Shown in pieces: positions 47,383 to 61,000 of a DNA stretch of 64,000 nucleotides (the stretch's first letter is position 1; every line of letters begins with the position of its first letter). A program made the translations under genes and the position numbers. Source of the DNA: Chrysoperla carnea. Lineage: Eukaryota > Arthropoda > Insecta > Neuroptera > Chrysopidae. The stretch spans positions 16,650,640 through 16,714,639 of the forward strand of contig NC_058342.1 in NCBI RefSeq assembly GCF_905475395.1, written 5' to 3'. The notes beneath the pieces were generated by a model. The model was not told the DNA's origin. It did not search any database and saw only the letters and a program-made list of their open reading frames with translations.

Positions 47383-47960
47383 AAACATGTTAGTTTTTAC
47401 AGATGCTCTCCTAATACTCTACACATAATTACTATTTTTAGTACATGTTCTCCTAATATTAATTTAAGAATTTTTGATTCTTTTCTTGGTTTGTTGTTTT
47501 TAGCCACGGGGACAAGGTAGCCACGGGTTACGATAACTACAGGAGCAGAATTCTTCACGGGTCGAGCTAGTAATAAAAATCATTGAGTTGAAAAAATAAT
47601 AATGAACCCGAATTCAGTTTTCCTCCACCAACTTTAATGCGGCCCTGTTGACATGTAACAGAAAAAAACTTCTATTTTAACCCTCTTCCTGCACTCTAAC
47701 ATCCATTATCTCGAAAACGCCGGAGTTATCAGCAAAGTGTAGGGGGAAAAAAGTCTTATCATATTACCAACCATCCAACGGTTAGGATTTTTACATAAAA
47801 TTCACGCCAGCCCTAGACTATATATGATTTTTCAACTAAACAAATTTTTATATATATATAAATTCATACAAAGATATTAATAAATTAAATAAAAAATATA
47901 AAATTTTCCGACTTTGATAAAGTAATAATAACTTTTTTTTTTTAAATATTGATCAGAGTT
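47383..47960 (+). mobile_element. Family G repeat, copy 2
   Basis: A near-identical partner of 18095-18690. The internal 'acgggtcgagctag' end (CTAG 47567-47570, then T) is intact here. The last 250 bases are almost unchanged between the copies, which suggests recent movement. Confidence 0.65.
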
Positions 47961-48723
47961 TCTCAAAATGTAAAAAAAATTTTAATTACGAAAATCAATT
48001 ATTGAAATGGTAAATTGAATATTGAATTAATTTTTTGGTACAAAATAAAATAATTATGTCTCAACAATTTTCTTATTCTAGGATCAATTGAGCAAACGTG
48101 ATCGTTCTATGCATGATAGAATATACAAAAAAAATAATACGGTCTTTCGTTTTTTGTACTAATTTTTGAAAATATATTTATTAAATTGATTTCAACGATT
48201 ATCAAGTAAATATTTGGAAAAATTAACATGTTTGTGATTTTAAAATTATACACTCAAAGCCACAATTTGAACCTCAAACGGATTTTCTCCTAGTCATACA
48301 AGTCGAGAAAATAATCAGATTTGACTCCAGCTAGTCTCATTTTTTTCTGGATCATTTTTCGTTTTTTTAGCGCTACTTCTTTTATTACTTTTCCGATTTG
48401 TTATAAATAACCTTATACACTTCGATTTTTTCTTAAAAAATACTATTTTCTCGTAATTATCGCGTCGAAAACTAGGACGGGCTTAATATTTTTCAATATT
48501 ATTTTTCACCCTTCGATATATATTTTTCAACTTCCCCCCCAAGATAAGGGATTGCAGAGATTCTTTAACCCCCTCCCCCTTCCCTTAGGGACATTTCGTA
48601 CTACTCACGAATTTTTTTTTTATATAAGTCTGATCAAGTTCAGACAATATGAGTGAAACGTTGCACAAAATTGATTGGTTCAAAAAATTGGATAAAAAAA
48701 ACAATTCATCTGAATGATTGTAT
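47961..48723. other. AT-rich intergenic DNA, nothing recognised
   Basis: No supportable feature. Confidence 0.35.
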
Positions 48724-49010
48724 CTACACTAATATTATAAAGAAGAAAATTTTGTTTGTTTGTAATGGATAAACTCAAAAACTACTGCACCGATTTTAAA
48801 AATTATTTCACCAATGTCAAGCTACATTATCAGCGAGTAACATGAGCTGTATTTTATTATTTTATTTTTTTTTTTAAATTAGAGATCTCTAAGAAAATTG
48901 AAGTATTTTCCCAACAATATTTTCGGTCAAAAATTTTTTTATACAAGTTATTATAATAGATAAACTAAAAAACTACTGGACCGATTAAAAATGAAATTGA
49001 AAACAAGGGG
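48724..49010 (+). repeat. Arthropod-type repeat, 5'-end fragment repeated twice
   Basis: It begins 'tctacactaatattataaag' and then 'ttgtttgtttgtaatggata' and 'aactactgcaccgatttt'. The latter part recurs at 48950-48990. I recall this start from very common insect repeats, probably Helitron-related. The 3' end is not visible. Confidence 0.5.
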
Positions 49011-50259
49011 GGGAGGGATAAATGAGAGCAAGGGAAGTGGAGGCTATAACGGGGCAGTCGTTGTTTTTAACTGCTAGTAAAAAATTAAAAATAAAATTTG
49101 CGAAAAGTTCGAGAAACACTGATCAAAAAAAAATATATAAGGGGGTATGGTAACTATATATATTAAAAATTAATTACAATATGTATAATTTTCTCAGAAC
49201 CTGAGTGTTGCATACTATGAGCGGCAATTTTACAAAGTGTGCGTATTTTTTGTTTATTTTATGTATTTAATTTTTTTTTTTTTTTTTGAGCGCACGTAAT
49301 ATAATAATATTATTAGCAAATGAAAAAAAAATTATTTTTAATATACACAATATGATTTATAACGAAACATCCTGTACCAAAAACAAACACGCCGTATTTG
49401 TAAAGGAGGGTCACGAGGTGGATTATTTAAATAAAAAAAAAAACAAAAGTAACAAATTCCCCCCTCTCAAATAAAAAAACGTTTTTGTTTTTGGTGGGTT
49501 AGTTATAATCATCCTCTAAATAATATACAAGCGGGTCGATCAGATCAATTTGTGCGATTTTCGTTTGATATTTTCACACACTTCTAGCAAAAAACACGTA
49601 TAAATCTACACATTTCACTACCCGAAAAATTTTTACGATTAGTATTTAAAAAAAAAAAATTTTCCCTAAACAATCCGTTCTACGATTTCTCTCTCTCACA
49701 CATACGTTAGTTTGGGAGAGGAGAAACTAATTCTGATCGACCCAAAAATTTGTTTTTGTATATATTGGGTGTATATGAAAAAATGACTAGATATAAGTTT
49801 TTTTTTTATGTAAAATATACATTTTTGAATACATTTAAAGACGATGATCGGTTTTTTTTAGACTAGGTCACGTACCGCTAGCCCGATTATTTCGAGCCAT
49901 CTGAAAACAATTTAAAAAAATTAATTTTAATTATTAGACTTTAAAAAATACAGTATTAGTTGAGGAAGTAAGGCCTTTGACCCAGGAATTCGACTCCTCG
50001 CCGGTTGATTTTTATAAGAGACGATGGAAAATGTTTATCTGACTGTACTCAGCAAAATCATACTCATGCGAACTTATGCTTTTTCGATTTACGCCCATCA
50101 AGTGAGACAGAAGTACCCTTCCGAACATCACATTCTCTTTATTTAACATTTAAAAAAAAAAAAAGATTTTATATTTTGGACGACTTTAAGCATTTTTGGA
50201 TTTCTGACATTTTTTACCTAACCTCACCGTTTTCTCGTAAATAATTATAATTATCTCGT
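49011..50259. other. Intergenic DNA, weak inverted pair
   Basis: GGGTCGATCAGA (49532-49543) and its exact complement (about 49732-49743) bracket 212 bases, possibly a small MITE. Otherwise nothing. A 'gaattcgactcctcgccgg' segment near 49986 looks like a tRNA-type B box but has no convincing A box. Confidence 0.4.
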
Positions 50260-50360
50260 AAATTAGGCCTCAGATCCAAATTTGGTAAAGAACATTTTTT
50301 TTTTCTCAGCTTATTAGGGAGACAAAAGTTCTGCAGTCAATAATAGAGAACACCCTGTAT
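50260..50360 (-). repeat. Single end of the ACAGGGTGTTCT family, inverted
   Basis: It reads 'agaacaccctgtata' at its outer end and 'ttaggcctcagatccaaat' inward, the complement of the end seen at 20985. Confidence 0.55.
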
Positions 50361-50365
50361 ATAGA

Positions 50366-50640
50366 AAACGGTGAGGTAAGGTAAAAAAATGTCAAGACGT
50401 TTTTACCAGAACCACAGAATAATCTTTATTTTCGTCAATAACGAATTTTCAGCAAAATCTCGTAATTTTTTTTTAAACGCTTATCGAAAACGGTGGGGTT
50501 TGGTGAAAATTGTGGATTTGAAATTAAATTTTTAACTGGAATCACAAAATAATCTTTATTTTCGTCAATAACAAGTTTTTGGGCAAATCTCCTTTTTTTT
50601 TCAAATGCTTATATCTCAAAAACGACGAGGTGATTTAAAA
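50366..50640 (+). repeat. Tandem array, about 130-base unit, two to three copies
   Basis: 'cacagaataatctttatttt' and 'cgtcaataac' recur about 130 bases apart, each preceded by 'gaaaacggtg' and a 'ggtaaa' or 'ggtgaaa' block. Confidence 0.7.
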
Positions 50641-51758
50641 AATGGCAAGAATCAAAAAATTCTTAGAATTGTATAATATACAAAATTTTATGCTTTTTAA
50701 ATGGTAAATAAAGAGAATGTTCTGTTGATTTCGTATAAATATTATTTGTTGAGTACAATCAGACAAACTTTTTCAACCGACTCCTATAAAAATCAACTGA
50801 CAAGCAGACGATTACTGGGTCAGACTGATTTTTCAGTTTTATTTCCTCGATTACATATTTTTTTACAAGTGTATACCGGGTGTATCTTTCGGAGCTGCAA
50901 GCGTCAGGAATTTTGCACACTATTAGGTTTTCGAAAAATGTTGAGAAAATAGTTGTTGATATTTTTATGAGTAATAGCGGATTCAGGGATAGAAGTAAAT
51001 TTTAGAAGATCGTTTGTATTTATTGAAGCTAACGATTTTGGCAAAAATGTAAGTTTGTTTATGAGGATCAACTTTCTAATTTAAAGTGTTATTCTATCTC
51101 TTACCTTTTGAGATCTAAATTGACTATTAAAGCATCCCAACTAGGTTCAATCTGATATCAGAACATAATGTCCATCATCAAACTCTGCACGATTGTTTAT
51201 TGGTATTACAAAACAAGCTATTAGCTATAATAGATTTAAATGGCCCACCCTGAATAGCTACCCTGAACACCTGGTATGGACGTATAATGTATAATCAGAA
51301 GTATAATCAGACTATAATTACACTTTTTCATATGATTTCCAATTCTGCGAATGGTACTAGAGGCGTCTAGTAGCGAAAAATCTGAGATCAGTATGGCTTT
51401 ATAGATTAGCCCAGACTAACACTTTTCCATATAATTTCCAATCTCTCGAATGGTACCTGAGTTCAACTCGCGGAGATCAAAATTTTGTAGTTGGGTTGGG
51501 TTAATTTATAAAGCCACATTGTTGACTTTGAGAGAGGGCTAGAAACCTCATAAGAAGTTCTTATTATTACCGTTTCTCCAAAAAATTTTCTGGTTTCGCC
51601 CTTGGGTTCGTGTAAAACAGTAAATATAGTTATCGAAAAATCGCCTGTAGCTCCGAAAGCACTTTTTAACACTTTTTAAAAATAATACTTACTACGCTGT
51701 GCGTGTTATATAATATTTGTGACAAAGTTGAGTAATAATTATATAAAAATGAGTTTAG
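50641..51758. other. Region downstream of Asap stop
   Basis: On the minus strand this holds the Asap 3' untranslated region. Candidate AATAAA signals read as TTTATT on the plus strand (for example about 51196-51201), but none can be chosen. No other gene was recognised. Confidence 0.35.
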
Positions 51759-52085
51759 TTAATCCGGCAACATATGCACAAAACTAATTGGAAACATTCC
51801 TCTCCGACTTGGATCTGTTTCAACAACACCTTCCATCCAATTCTCATCATCCGTATGTTCGTTTAATACCAAAATCACTTCTCCCTCGTGAAAACTCAAT
51901 TCATCATCGTTATCCGCTTCACAATCATACAACGCACGACATCTCCGTATTGGTACACCACCCGTTCCTTGTACACTTGTATCCGATGCGGGTGTTCCAA
52001 CCGCACGACGATTTAACCATTGTTCGTTGACACCTAGCTGTTGTTGTGAGTTTGTGGATTGATCTGCGCATGTACCAGCTCCAGG
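51759..52085 (-). CDS. Asap: Asap last exon, SH3 domain and stop
   Basis: It codes RCRALYDCEADNDDELSFHE through GMFPISFVHMLPD-stop, a canonical ASAP C-terminal SH3. The ALYDCEAD and EGEVI motifs are intact. The usual tandem Trp is read here as NWMEG. The acceptor is TATACAG at 52086-52087, and the phase fits the exon at 56899-57068. Confidence 0.93.
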   Translation of the reverse strand, partial: PGAGTCADQSTNSQQQLGVNEQWLNRRAVGTPASDTSVQGTGGVPIRRCRALYDCEADNDDELSFHEGEVILVLNEHTDDENWMEGVVETDPSRRGMFPISFVHMLPD

Positions 52086-55000
52086 CTGTATACAACACAT
52101 ACATGGCTATTGATGCCAGTCGATAGGTAAATAAAAAGAAAACAAAAGAAAAAACAAAAACAAAAATCAGAAACTCAACGAACACAGTTCTAGAAAATAT
52201 GTGAGAAAAAAGCAAAACACTACCGATGTATATTTATTTTCTGTTTTTAGAAAGGAAACAAATCAAAAAAATAATTGTATGTATAATGACAGACGATATT
52301 AAGGCCGTTTTTAAGATTGAGGCGTCTCTGAGTAGTACAATGAAACTAAATATCTAATAGGGAAAAGTATTGCATCTTTGAAATTTTTACCCGAGCAACG
52401 CAAAGATCGATTTGTCCAAACCTTGCGAATGCTACTGAAGATATGGCAGTAATGAATATTCAATATGGCGACCACTAGACACAATATTGTGAAAAAAATG
52501 TATGTGTGTTCCTCTGTGGCATACTAGAGATCAAACGTTTATGCCGATTTTGATAATTCTTACGTCAATAGATTTGTCGTAACTTTGAGAGTACTACTGA
52601 AGATATGGCAGCAATGAAAATTCAATATGGCGACCACCAACCGCCATATTGTGAAAAAGCAAACAATGAAAGTCGGCGAACTAGTCAGGTGGAGGTATCA
52701 GTGAATGGCTATTAAATAGACAAATCGATTATCGTAATAATCATTAAAATCGGACCACGCATTGGTCTCAAAGGATACATACATAGGCTGAAAATGAAAG
52801 TCGACAAAGAATCAAATATTATTGATCTTAATAGGGCCAGTTAATCAGCTATCGAGTAATTGATCGCGTTCTAAGGGCTGCCCTCCCTAGGAATTCAAGC
52901 CTAATGTGTTATAAGTTTACCAGTGAAATTTTTTGCGTGATCTTGAGGAGAATTTCTAGCAATATTATTTTTAAGGGCATCTAGTAATCATTCAGGGATT
53001 CAGGAAATCGTTCTTGAGTTGACAATACTCTGTGAGATAATTCGTTGCGGTGCAGAAAGAGGCTTTCTGAACAAAGTCCGTTTGGTTTATTTTACCTTTC
53101 TAAACTTTTTTTAATCTATCTTTCCTAAACCAGATTCTGCCACAATTAATCAAGTGGTACTATATTATAAAATTGTTTACTTTATGCCTAATCATAAATA
53201 CGGCCTTGTAGACGATATTCTAATTTATAATTTTACTAGTGGAGGTAAGAAGGGATTAATTTTGTTTTTTACAAATATTCTATAAATTCTTAATAAAAAT
53301 GTGCATAATTTAAACGGAGAATAGATATAAAGGATCCCTCAAGTAGAGTGAAATTAAGCTTAAATATATCCGAGTCCCGAGCAGCCTAGCTAAGACATTT
53401 AAAATATTCTTCAGTCAGTTAACTGTTGCTTTAAGGTCCAGTTTTATTATATACTCGTTATAAAGGCATATGTACACAAACTCTAAGTTGGGTTTATTGA
53501 TTGCCATACACTTTAAAGGCTGATGCAGCCAGGAATTATGTTCTGTTTTATCGCCTGTACATCTATTCTTTACGAAGGCACATATTTAAGTAAAATAGAA
53601 TTAAACTAAAGAGTCGAAATAAACACTATGGGATTTTAACGCTAAGATGTGAGCGCCACAAGTAAAAAATGTAAACCATACCTGTTAGGCTCAGCTGATT
53701 TTTTATTGAATGAAAAGACAAAATATATTTACTTCATTTTATATTTTCAGCACATTAAAATATAAAATGAAGTAAATATCTTTTGCCATATTTGATCGTA
53801 GTCACGGCCAAATCCGTCATTGAGCATGATTAATTTTCGTAAGCAAAATTTTTGTACGATCCCGTTTAATCAAATAATTGGAGTGAAAAATAACCAAAAA
53901 TGTTCTTAGACGTTTTTCCCTAAGCCCTTCAGTTTTCGAAGATGGAATTTTCACCAATCGACTCGACTCGAAATAAAGTCAAATTAACAGAAAAGTCCTT
54001 AGAAAATCGCTAAAAGTTTTTCCAATTTTCCGGGGGCTTGCGTTGGTGGTAAAAGAAATTTTTCGAACTGTTCTGTCAATATGACTTTATTACGAGTTCA
54101 TTGGTGAAAACTCCATCTTTCTAGCATGTATAAAACTGAAAATCGTTATAGGTGGGTGGTTTTTTGCGCGCTCCTTTAACGATTAACAATCAAACACTTA
54201 AAATACAATTAGGTTAGATATTTGCGGAATGTTGTTGAGTAAGCTTTACAATAAAAATAAAAATTTTATACATATTAAAAATCTATTTTGAGGAACGAAA
54301 ATCGTAAAAATTCAGTTTGTTCAAATTTTTACGTATTTTTTACTCCAAAACTGGAGGGTTTAGAGAAAAATTTCTAAGAACATTTTTGGTTAATTTTGAC
54401 CCCAATTATATGATAAAGTTTTTTCCGAAGTGATTCGATCAATATTCCTTATTTATTTAAAAAAAAATTAATTTAAACAATATCCTACCGGATTGCAAAC
54501 CGATAACCTGCACTTTTACGTACAGAAGCATGTTTTAAACGGGATTCACCTAGAGTTTTAGACGACACAGTGGCTCAAATTAAAATTAAAACAATTATTT
54601 TAATTTTTTATATAATTTATCACCAAAATTTTGTGTTTAAAAACTGTTGCATTAACCTATCTTGTATGTCTGTGTATGCTAACACATGTAGTTCCTTTTT
54701 CTATCGCTAGATAGAGCTTTTCTTAGCATTAAAATCCCATATGCGAATAAATAACCCGGAAAATACTGTCAAATGTTGAAAACCTGTCGGACAGCACTGA
54801 TTTAAAAAATACTTTTTTCTATGTGTTCCTTGGACCTTTAGGAACATTCATCATCACTAACCTCTGTCTTGATTTGAAAATTCGAGGAGTTTCAATATTT
54901 ATTTAGTGGATCTACTTTTGTGGGCTAAAAAAGAGAGGGGAGAGTAACAAATTAAACATTTTGACTAAAAATTCGAGATCAGCGACTCCAAAAACCCCCT

Positions 55001-58000
55001 TATACGTCATTAAAAGTAGTAACTTGCAAAAAGGTCTATTTCATTTTGAGATTCTTTCAAATCCCCGAAAGGGAGGGGAAGTGCATAAAGGAGTTTATTA
55101 GCAAAAATATCTTAAATTTCGGGTTACTTTTTTAAATAAATTTTGAACTTTTTAAAATCTTTTAAAAGTTATCTGATTTACTTTACGTTATACACCCCTT
55201 CACTTCAATTTTAAAACTTAAAGGGGGTTAAAATTAACGGTTCCGTTTTAAACTATATAGACTGTTTTTAGGATAATTTTCTGAAGCCAATGCAAAAAAC
55301 CGCACGTTAATACACCCAGCAAACAATTTTTCGAAGGAAAAAGGTTCGTTTACTATATTAATACTGAATAATCCTAAGATATCCCATCCTGCGTCTCAGC
55401 AACTAGGGTCTCACGTGTAGAATGGTCTACACCAATATCCGCCGATTCTATTTCCTTCTCCTAAATTTTTTCTTTAATTTTCAAATCAAGGTTAAGATTA
55501 GTGGCGATTGATGTTTCTAAAGGTCTAAGAAAAGCGTAAAAAAAGAATTTTTCAAATTGATGGTGTACGACAAGTTTTCAACATTTTCCGGCTTATCAAT
55601 TCGACTACTAGACAATTCATGGGAGAAAACACTAGATAATTTAAGGGGGAACTATTAAAAAATTCACAAAAAAAAAAAAAAAAAATTGCTCATGCAAAAC
55701 AAAGGTGAATAGGGGAAATTTTCGTATTAACTAATATAAAAAAGACGGGAGGGGGATAGAGAGATCTGTTAAATTTTATATAATAAATAAATTCCATGCA
55801 CAAATACCCATGCATGTGAGACATGGATTTATGTTACCAAGGGTGTGATCGTATCAACAAACTCCTCTGCATAATTTGGAAGACGTTTTTGTTCCTTTCT
55901 CTGAAACCGTTGTTTTTTGCACTAACACATTTTTGAGTTTGATTTTGAGTTTTGAGTGTGTGTGAATGATTTTGATTTAGAGAGCGAAAAGCAAATTCAA
56001 AAAAATTCAAAATGAGATCAATGAACGATATGAATTCAAAAATAAATAATGATATTGATATAATAGACATTTAGTGGCCATTTTTATATAGATTTCTTCT
56101 TTCTTCTACACCAGCCAAGTGAGTTAAGGCGTCCTTACTTGCTTTGACTACGAGTTGCGAGGTAATAGACTCCACCCACATCATAAAATTAATTGTGTAT
56201 TCGAAGTAGTTTAACAAATAAATAAAGATTAAAAATAATGATGTGTGTGGCCTCTGTTTTAGACGTGGTCTGAGACACGGAGGTTAAACCCCATTATTTA
56301 TTATGAAATTCCTTGTGTATCAATCAAATCTCTAAAGAATTAATTCGTCAAGATAAAAATAAGCCAAAAAGCTCTTAGAAATTATACATACGGAGTGTCC
56401 CAAGAAAAATGTATACATAGTTGCAACGAGATGTACCAAAGAAACTCGAAATTACTCCGAGATAAGTTTGAGGAAGAAGAAACTGTAAGAAATACTCTTA
56501 AGAACCATTCCGAAAGACTGCGATTACCTACCAACACCACAGGAGTGTTCCAAAAGTTTCTCCATAGAGAGGCAACGGATCAAGTAGACTTTCTCTTAGT
56601 ACCTCTCTCAATGCAGTCCAGAATTCACTTATTGCGTTTCCTATGTCTATACAGCTCTATGGGATTATCGCTATGAATTTCTCACAAAATGCCCCCTGTT
56701 TCCCCTTTCCGCGATTATCGCTCGGTCCTAAATAATGTTCTTTATTCGTAAGTTTATCAAAATTTTAATAAAAATGACCACTAAAGAGTCATGATAAAGC
56801 CTATGTCACACTATACAGGTTTTATATTTATCATGACAAAAACAAATAGTGTGATATAAACCGCCTAGAGAAGTTTTAATAATTCGAAGGAAACTTACTT
56901 TTCGAGGTGGTGGAATTGGATTATTATGACCCTGATCAACTTCTGACGACATTGATGAAATACTTTCATTTGAACGGCCATTTGATAATCGATTACTAGG
57001 ACTGGGAGTTGGCGGTGGAGGATTTAACGGACGTTTTACTATGCTACCACCACTTACGGATTTTTGATCTGTAAAAAGAAAATTTGTATTAGTTGTATAG
57101 CTTGTTACGATATCGAAATTATATTCAAATATAATTTACGAATACAGTCAAAATCGATTACAGCGACGAATCAGCAAGGTATATTCTGTGTCACAAAAAA
57201 CGCACGAATTTACATAGAGGTAAATCCGTGCGTTTTTTTATCACAAAGTATACAAATTGAATCAAAATATAAATACATAATAAAAAAAAATTTTTCTTGG
57301 AAACTTGTTCTAAATAATCTGAATATTAGATTTTCAAAATTTGCAACGTTTCGTTGGCTTTTTATTTTCCAACTTCAGGCAAGCTACAACAATATGAGAC
57401 AAAAAACAATTACATGTAATTAACATATTATTATCCTTATCTTATGCCTTTCAATCAGTTTCCATGATTAACCTCTCATTTTAAAGCTTATCGTGCTAAT
57501 GATGAAAAATAGTCTAAAAATGTACTGCTTAAGAAAAGGCAGGCTAGGGAAATAATATTAAGATTTTAATTTGTTCAGAATGTAATTTGTATATCATGTA
57601 TGTAATAAAATTGTCTAAAAATAAAAAAGAAAGTAAATTACTGTTGATATTTATCACTTATATATTATTTCTCTAGTATCAAGAAAAATTACGTAGCTTG
57701 ACTTCGTTTGCACCCTCTCCTGAAGTAGCTCACCGTAGTTTTTGAATTTATCCCTCCCCCTTCTTAATCGGGCCATGTGGTTTATGGATGCTCCCTTATT
57801 GAGTTTACAAAGGCCAGTAGGTATCTTCAAAAGATTTTTCCCCATTTTCAAACACTCTGAAGCCTTTTATAAGAGTGTATATAAATAAACATATCGCTTA
57901 TAACGACCATAAATGTAAGTTCATTCAATGTCGTTATAAGCGAAGTCAACATGATAAATTTATTTAAAGATTGTTAGATCCTAGATTCCATTACCTGTTG

Positions 58001-61000
58001 CATGTTGTATGGATTTATTTGAACTAGAATCTGAAGAAGGTGATCGTTTATGATGACATAATGTTAAATATGGCGGTTGTGCAGGCATCATTGGATCTGA
58101 TATTGTTCGACTATGACTACTAGGTAACGTTCCATATAAAGATGAACCAGGCGGTAAAGGTGCGATGCGTTTCTTTAAACTTCCATGTACATTTACTACA
58201 AACGCAATAAATGAATTTAAAATTTTTTGTTTACATTTTTTATTTATTGCTTGTGGGAAGGTTGTGTCTAATAACTTTTCTTCTACGAAAATTTTCACAG
58301 TCTAGGATTAATCTTTCAGAGGGTTTTGGAAGTTTAGCTCGGTTGTGAATTTGAGAGATTGTTAACAAGGTTGAGTCAAATAACTTTTCCTCTACGACAA
58401 TTTTCACAGACATGGATTTATCTTTCAAAGGGCCTTGAAAATTCAGAACGGTTGTAAATCCGAGAGATTTTCCACAACGTTATGTCTAATAACTTTTTCT
58501 CTACGAAAATTTTCACAGCCGAAGATTTATCTTTCAGAAGACCACGAAAATTCAGAACAGTTGTAAATTTGAGAGATTGTTAACAAGGTTGTGTCAAATA
58601 ACTTTTTTTTTTGTGTCGACTAAAAATTAGATATCTGAAATTCTGTGCTGATAATTTTTTAATTCTCCTTCTGTCAAAAATTGTTAAACACAACCTTAAT
58701 AACAGCCTCTCAAATTTCCAATCATTCTGAAATGACTTTCAAATACTACGTTTGACCCCAAAACCGATTACAACATTTTTTTTCAACTTACCAATAACTG
58801 GTTTCCTAATTTGTGGAGGAGGTGGAGGTGGCATTTGTCGATTACCACTGTTTGGACTCGATCCAGATTGTAAACTATCACAAGTGGATGAACGTGAACG
58901 TAACGTGACTGGAGAATCACTGCCACCTGTGTAACTCGGTGGTCGTGATCGATTCTTTTTCTCTGGCGTTAACGAACCATTCTAAAAATGAAGAACATTT
59001 CTTTTAAATATTATATAGGTGGATGTCGGTGGAGGTTAAAACGAGATGGAACTTACCCGATCATCAACAATTGTCTCATCTTCACTGAAATCTGTTGATC
59101 CATCATCGTGAGTTAAATTCCAGTCGATATTAATATTATCGAAATTACTTTTTTGTCTTTGCATTGCGTTCGTTAACTAAAAAAAATCAAATAACATTTT
59201 ATGCGAGCCACATTGTATAAATTAAAAAGTTTAAAACTAAAGAAAATAGGAAGTTAAGCGACTTAAAACAACAGAATGTTTTCTGATTTCTGATTTTCCG
59301 AGATAAGGTTCTAAGCGTCTTTTGAGGGGTGAAAAAATTTTTAAGGAATATATTAAAAAACTAGAAAGTACAAGTTTTTTAATAAGCCTAATAAGATTTT
59401 AGATAACGCCTTTATATACAAAATGGGGCCAGGTGAAAAAACGCTTAGAATATAGAAAAAAAATCTGTTTTTGACATGTTTTAAAAACGAAAATTGGGAA
59501 AGTGATAAAATTTTTTTACAAATCCATATGCAAGGGCTTAAGAGAAGACAGTTTTAGTTTTCGAATGAAATCAGGAAAATTTCAGTGTGATGATTATTTC
59601 AGATGATACAGGATTTTTAATCCAGAAGTGTCAAATTTGCTTGGAAAGCAAGTACCTTGGCTCAAAAAGCTCGTACATGAATATTTTCATAGCTCATTAT
59701 CAAGAAAAATAAACAAGCTTTCGAGTGGTCTTAAAAAGTTTGTTGTAAAATAATTTTTAAAGTTTTGGTACGCTTCTAAACTTTATATAAAATTTAGAGA
59801 TAACTTTTATCACCCTTGCCGCCCTCCTTGTAAAGCCGCAAGGAGCGATAACAATTTTTGAGCAATATATTATTAATGTTTTACCAAAACAAGAAAATAC
59901 AAGCTTTTCAACGAGCTATAGTTGTTCCAAATTCGATGATTTTTGATACATCTGTTTGAAAAAACTTTGGTTCTGTATATATTTATGTACTTACTAGATC
60001 GACGCATGTATGATGTCCCATCTCCTGAGCAATATCCATAGGAGTTTTTCCATCAGCATTACGTATTTCTGTGTTAGCACCACTACGCAACAGTAATTTC
60101 ATGCATTCCGTTTTATTATGTAATGCACATATATGTAACGCCGTATTACTCCCCGAATGTTCAGGATTCGTTGGCGGCGCTGTCATTTTATCAATACCCT
60201 GTGACGGCATATTCTGTACAAGAAAATCAACTAACGGTAACGAATCACCCATTTCACGGGCAACAACTAAATGTAGAGCAGTTTCAGCATCATCAGAGCT
60301 GGGTAACGGTGAGCTTAAATCCACATTTTCAGCGAAAACTTGTAACAGCTGTTGTAAATCTTTATTGTTGACAGCATGCTCAAGCTCACATAAGAGATCA
60401 CGTTCATCTTCGCATGTGCGTAACACAAAACGTTTATCAACATATTTTGCACGTATATACTCATAACGGGATTCCATTGAACTGGACGGATCTAATTTCA
60501 TGCCATAATTGAGTGTCGCTTCCATCACTTCGTTGAATGCTTGATTTGTCATGAAGCGTGCTAATAGTAACTGACTTGTGCATAGATTATCGAGTGTTAA
60601 CGATTGGATACGTGATATATGGACACCCATATCGCGATGAATACCCGAACATTCGATACAAACTAATATACCAAAATTTGTTGATAACCATGTTGCGTCT
60701 GAAAAATAAAATAATTTATCTTAGAAGAAAAATTCACTCTCTCGAGTTTAATAAGCTATTCCTATACTTGACTGAGTGCCTCGAAATGCAGAAAGCATAT
60801 TAGCATCGATACTTCCTGCAGGATCAGAAACATTTAATAGTCTCTTCCGGAAGAAAATATAAATAATTCAAGAATTCTTACACACTTACTATATTGCCCA
60901 TTCAAACTAATTCCGACCTTCTCGATATTCTTTATTATTAATGGTTCCGTACCAAAATCATATTAAAAAAACTCGTGAGCAGAATAATGCCATCATTCAA

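Noticed and set aside
49975..50010. tRNA gene or SINE head
   Set aside because: A B-box-like string is present but there is no A box at the right distance and no cloverleaf.
57064..57423. 119-codon plus-strand frame
   Set aside because: It lies in an Asap intron, begins inside the splice region, has biased AT-rich composition and no motif. It includes the 57195 hairpin by chance.
60071..60466. 131-codon plus-strand frame
   Set aside because: It is the reverse-strand shadow of the Asap ArfGAP/ankyrin exon.
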